Positions 5,005-5,090 of a stretch of 5,090 nt of DNA are shown here, piece by piece. The stretch is taken from the NCBI GenBank assembly GCA_022712835.1, contig JAFLJU010000529.1, positions 1 through 5,090 of the forward strand. Reading direction: 5' to 3'. Made by a program: the position numbers and the translations under genes. The notes beneath the pieces were generated by a model. That model saw only the letters and a program-made list of their open reading frames with translations. It searched no databases and was not told the origin of the DNA. Every line of letters begins with the position of its first letter. Position 1 is the first letter of the stretch. Origin of the DNA: Desulfobacteraceae bacterium (lineage in GTDB: Bacteria; Desulfobacterota; Desulfobacteria; Desulfobacterales; Desulfobacteraceae).

Positions 5005-5090
5005 TTACAAAAGCCTGCTTTCAATGATCGAAAGCACCTGGGCACTCATTTGTGCGGCCCGGTCCTTCAGCCCCGTTGCCCTGGCCAGGG
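5005..5090 (-). CDS. C-terminal end of a gene running in from the right edge (product unknown)
   Basis: Read on the minus strand, one frame stays open from the edge for 27 codons and stops with TAA at 5007-5005, a few bases before the terminator hairpin. The peptide ends in SAQVLSIIESRLL and is alternately charged and hydrophobic, as expected for an amphipathic helix at a protein's C-terminus. A second frame is also open for about 22 codons, but it is Gly/Pro-rich and looks non-coding. The piece is too short to name a family. The convergent arrangement around a two-way terminator supports a real gene end. Confidence 0.55.
   Translation of the reverse strand, partial: LARATGLKDRAAQMSAQVLSIIESRLL

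Overview
The window looks like a chromosomal segment from an anaerobic, mid-GC Gram-negative bacterium, most plausibly a sulfate-reducing Desulfobacterota (Desulfobacteraceae-like) organism. This is inferred from three things: a radical SAM enzyme of a type I associate with strict anaerobes, a thiolase gene, and gene bodies of roughly balanced GC separated by AT-rich spacers. No rRNA, tRNA, CRISPR array, insertion sequence or phage gene was seen, so the taxonomic call is only suggestive.

Layout. (1) At the left edge (1-19, minus) are the first codons of a gene whose body lies outside the window. It has a strong ribosome binding site, a plausible sigma70 promoter and a palindrome in its leader. 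(2) A 350-base gene-poor spacer follows, then a 489-residue radical SAM protein (372-1841, plus) with a CxxxCxxC cluster motif, extra upstream cysteines and a Pro-Gln-Asp repeat tail. (3) Between it and the convergent thiolase lies a bidirectional hairpin terminator. Its right arm is the first unit of a 19-bp tandem repeat array running toward the thiolase stop. (4) A complete 392-residue acetyl-CoA acetyltransferase-type thiolase (2021-3199, minus) has all catalytic residues but altered active-site loops. (5) A 239-bp AT-rich divergent intergenic region holds a thiolase promoter with a perfect TATAAT, a repeated TATAGCT element at the expected transcription start, and a 13-bp tandem repeat near the other gene. 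(6) Next is a WYL-domain transcriptional regulator (3439-4377, plus), followed by a small GyrI-like effector-binding protein with a TTG start (4457-4909, plus). (7) A strong hairpin terminator (4959-4998) separates this pair from the C-terminal end of another minus-strand gene running off the right edge (5005-5090).

How the genes may work together. The WYL regulator and the effector-binding protein form a likely two-gene operon, an arrangement also known from Bacillus subtilis YobV/YobU. A natural hypothesis is that they sense a small molecule and control themselves and perhaps the divergent thiolase through the AT-rich repeated elements. The radical SAM gene is convergent to the thiolase and appears functionally separate; its substrate is unknown. 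I see no clearly new multi-gene system. The most distinctive items are the terminator-linked 19-bp repeat array, the cysteine pattern of the radical SAM enzyme, and the divergent control region.
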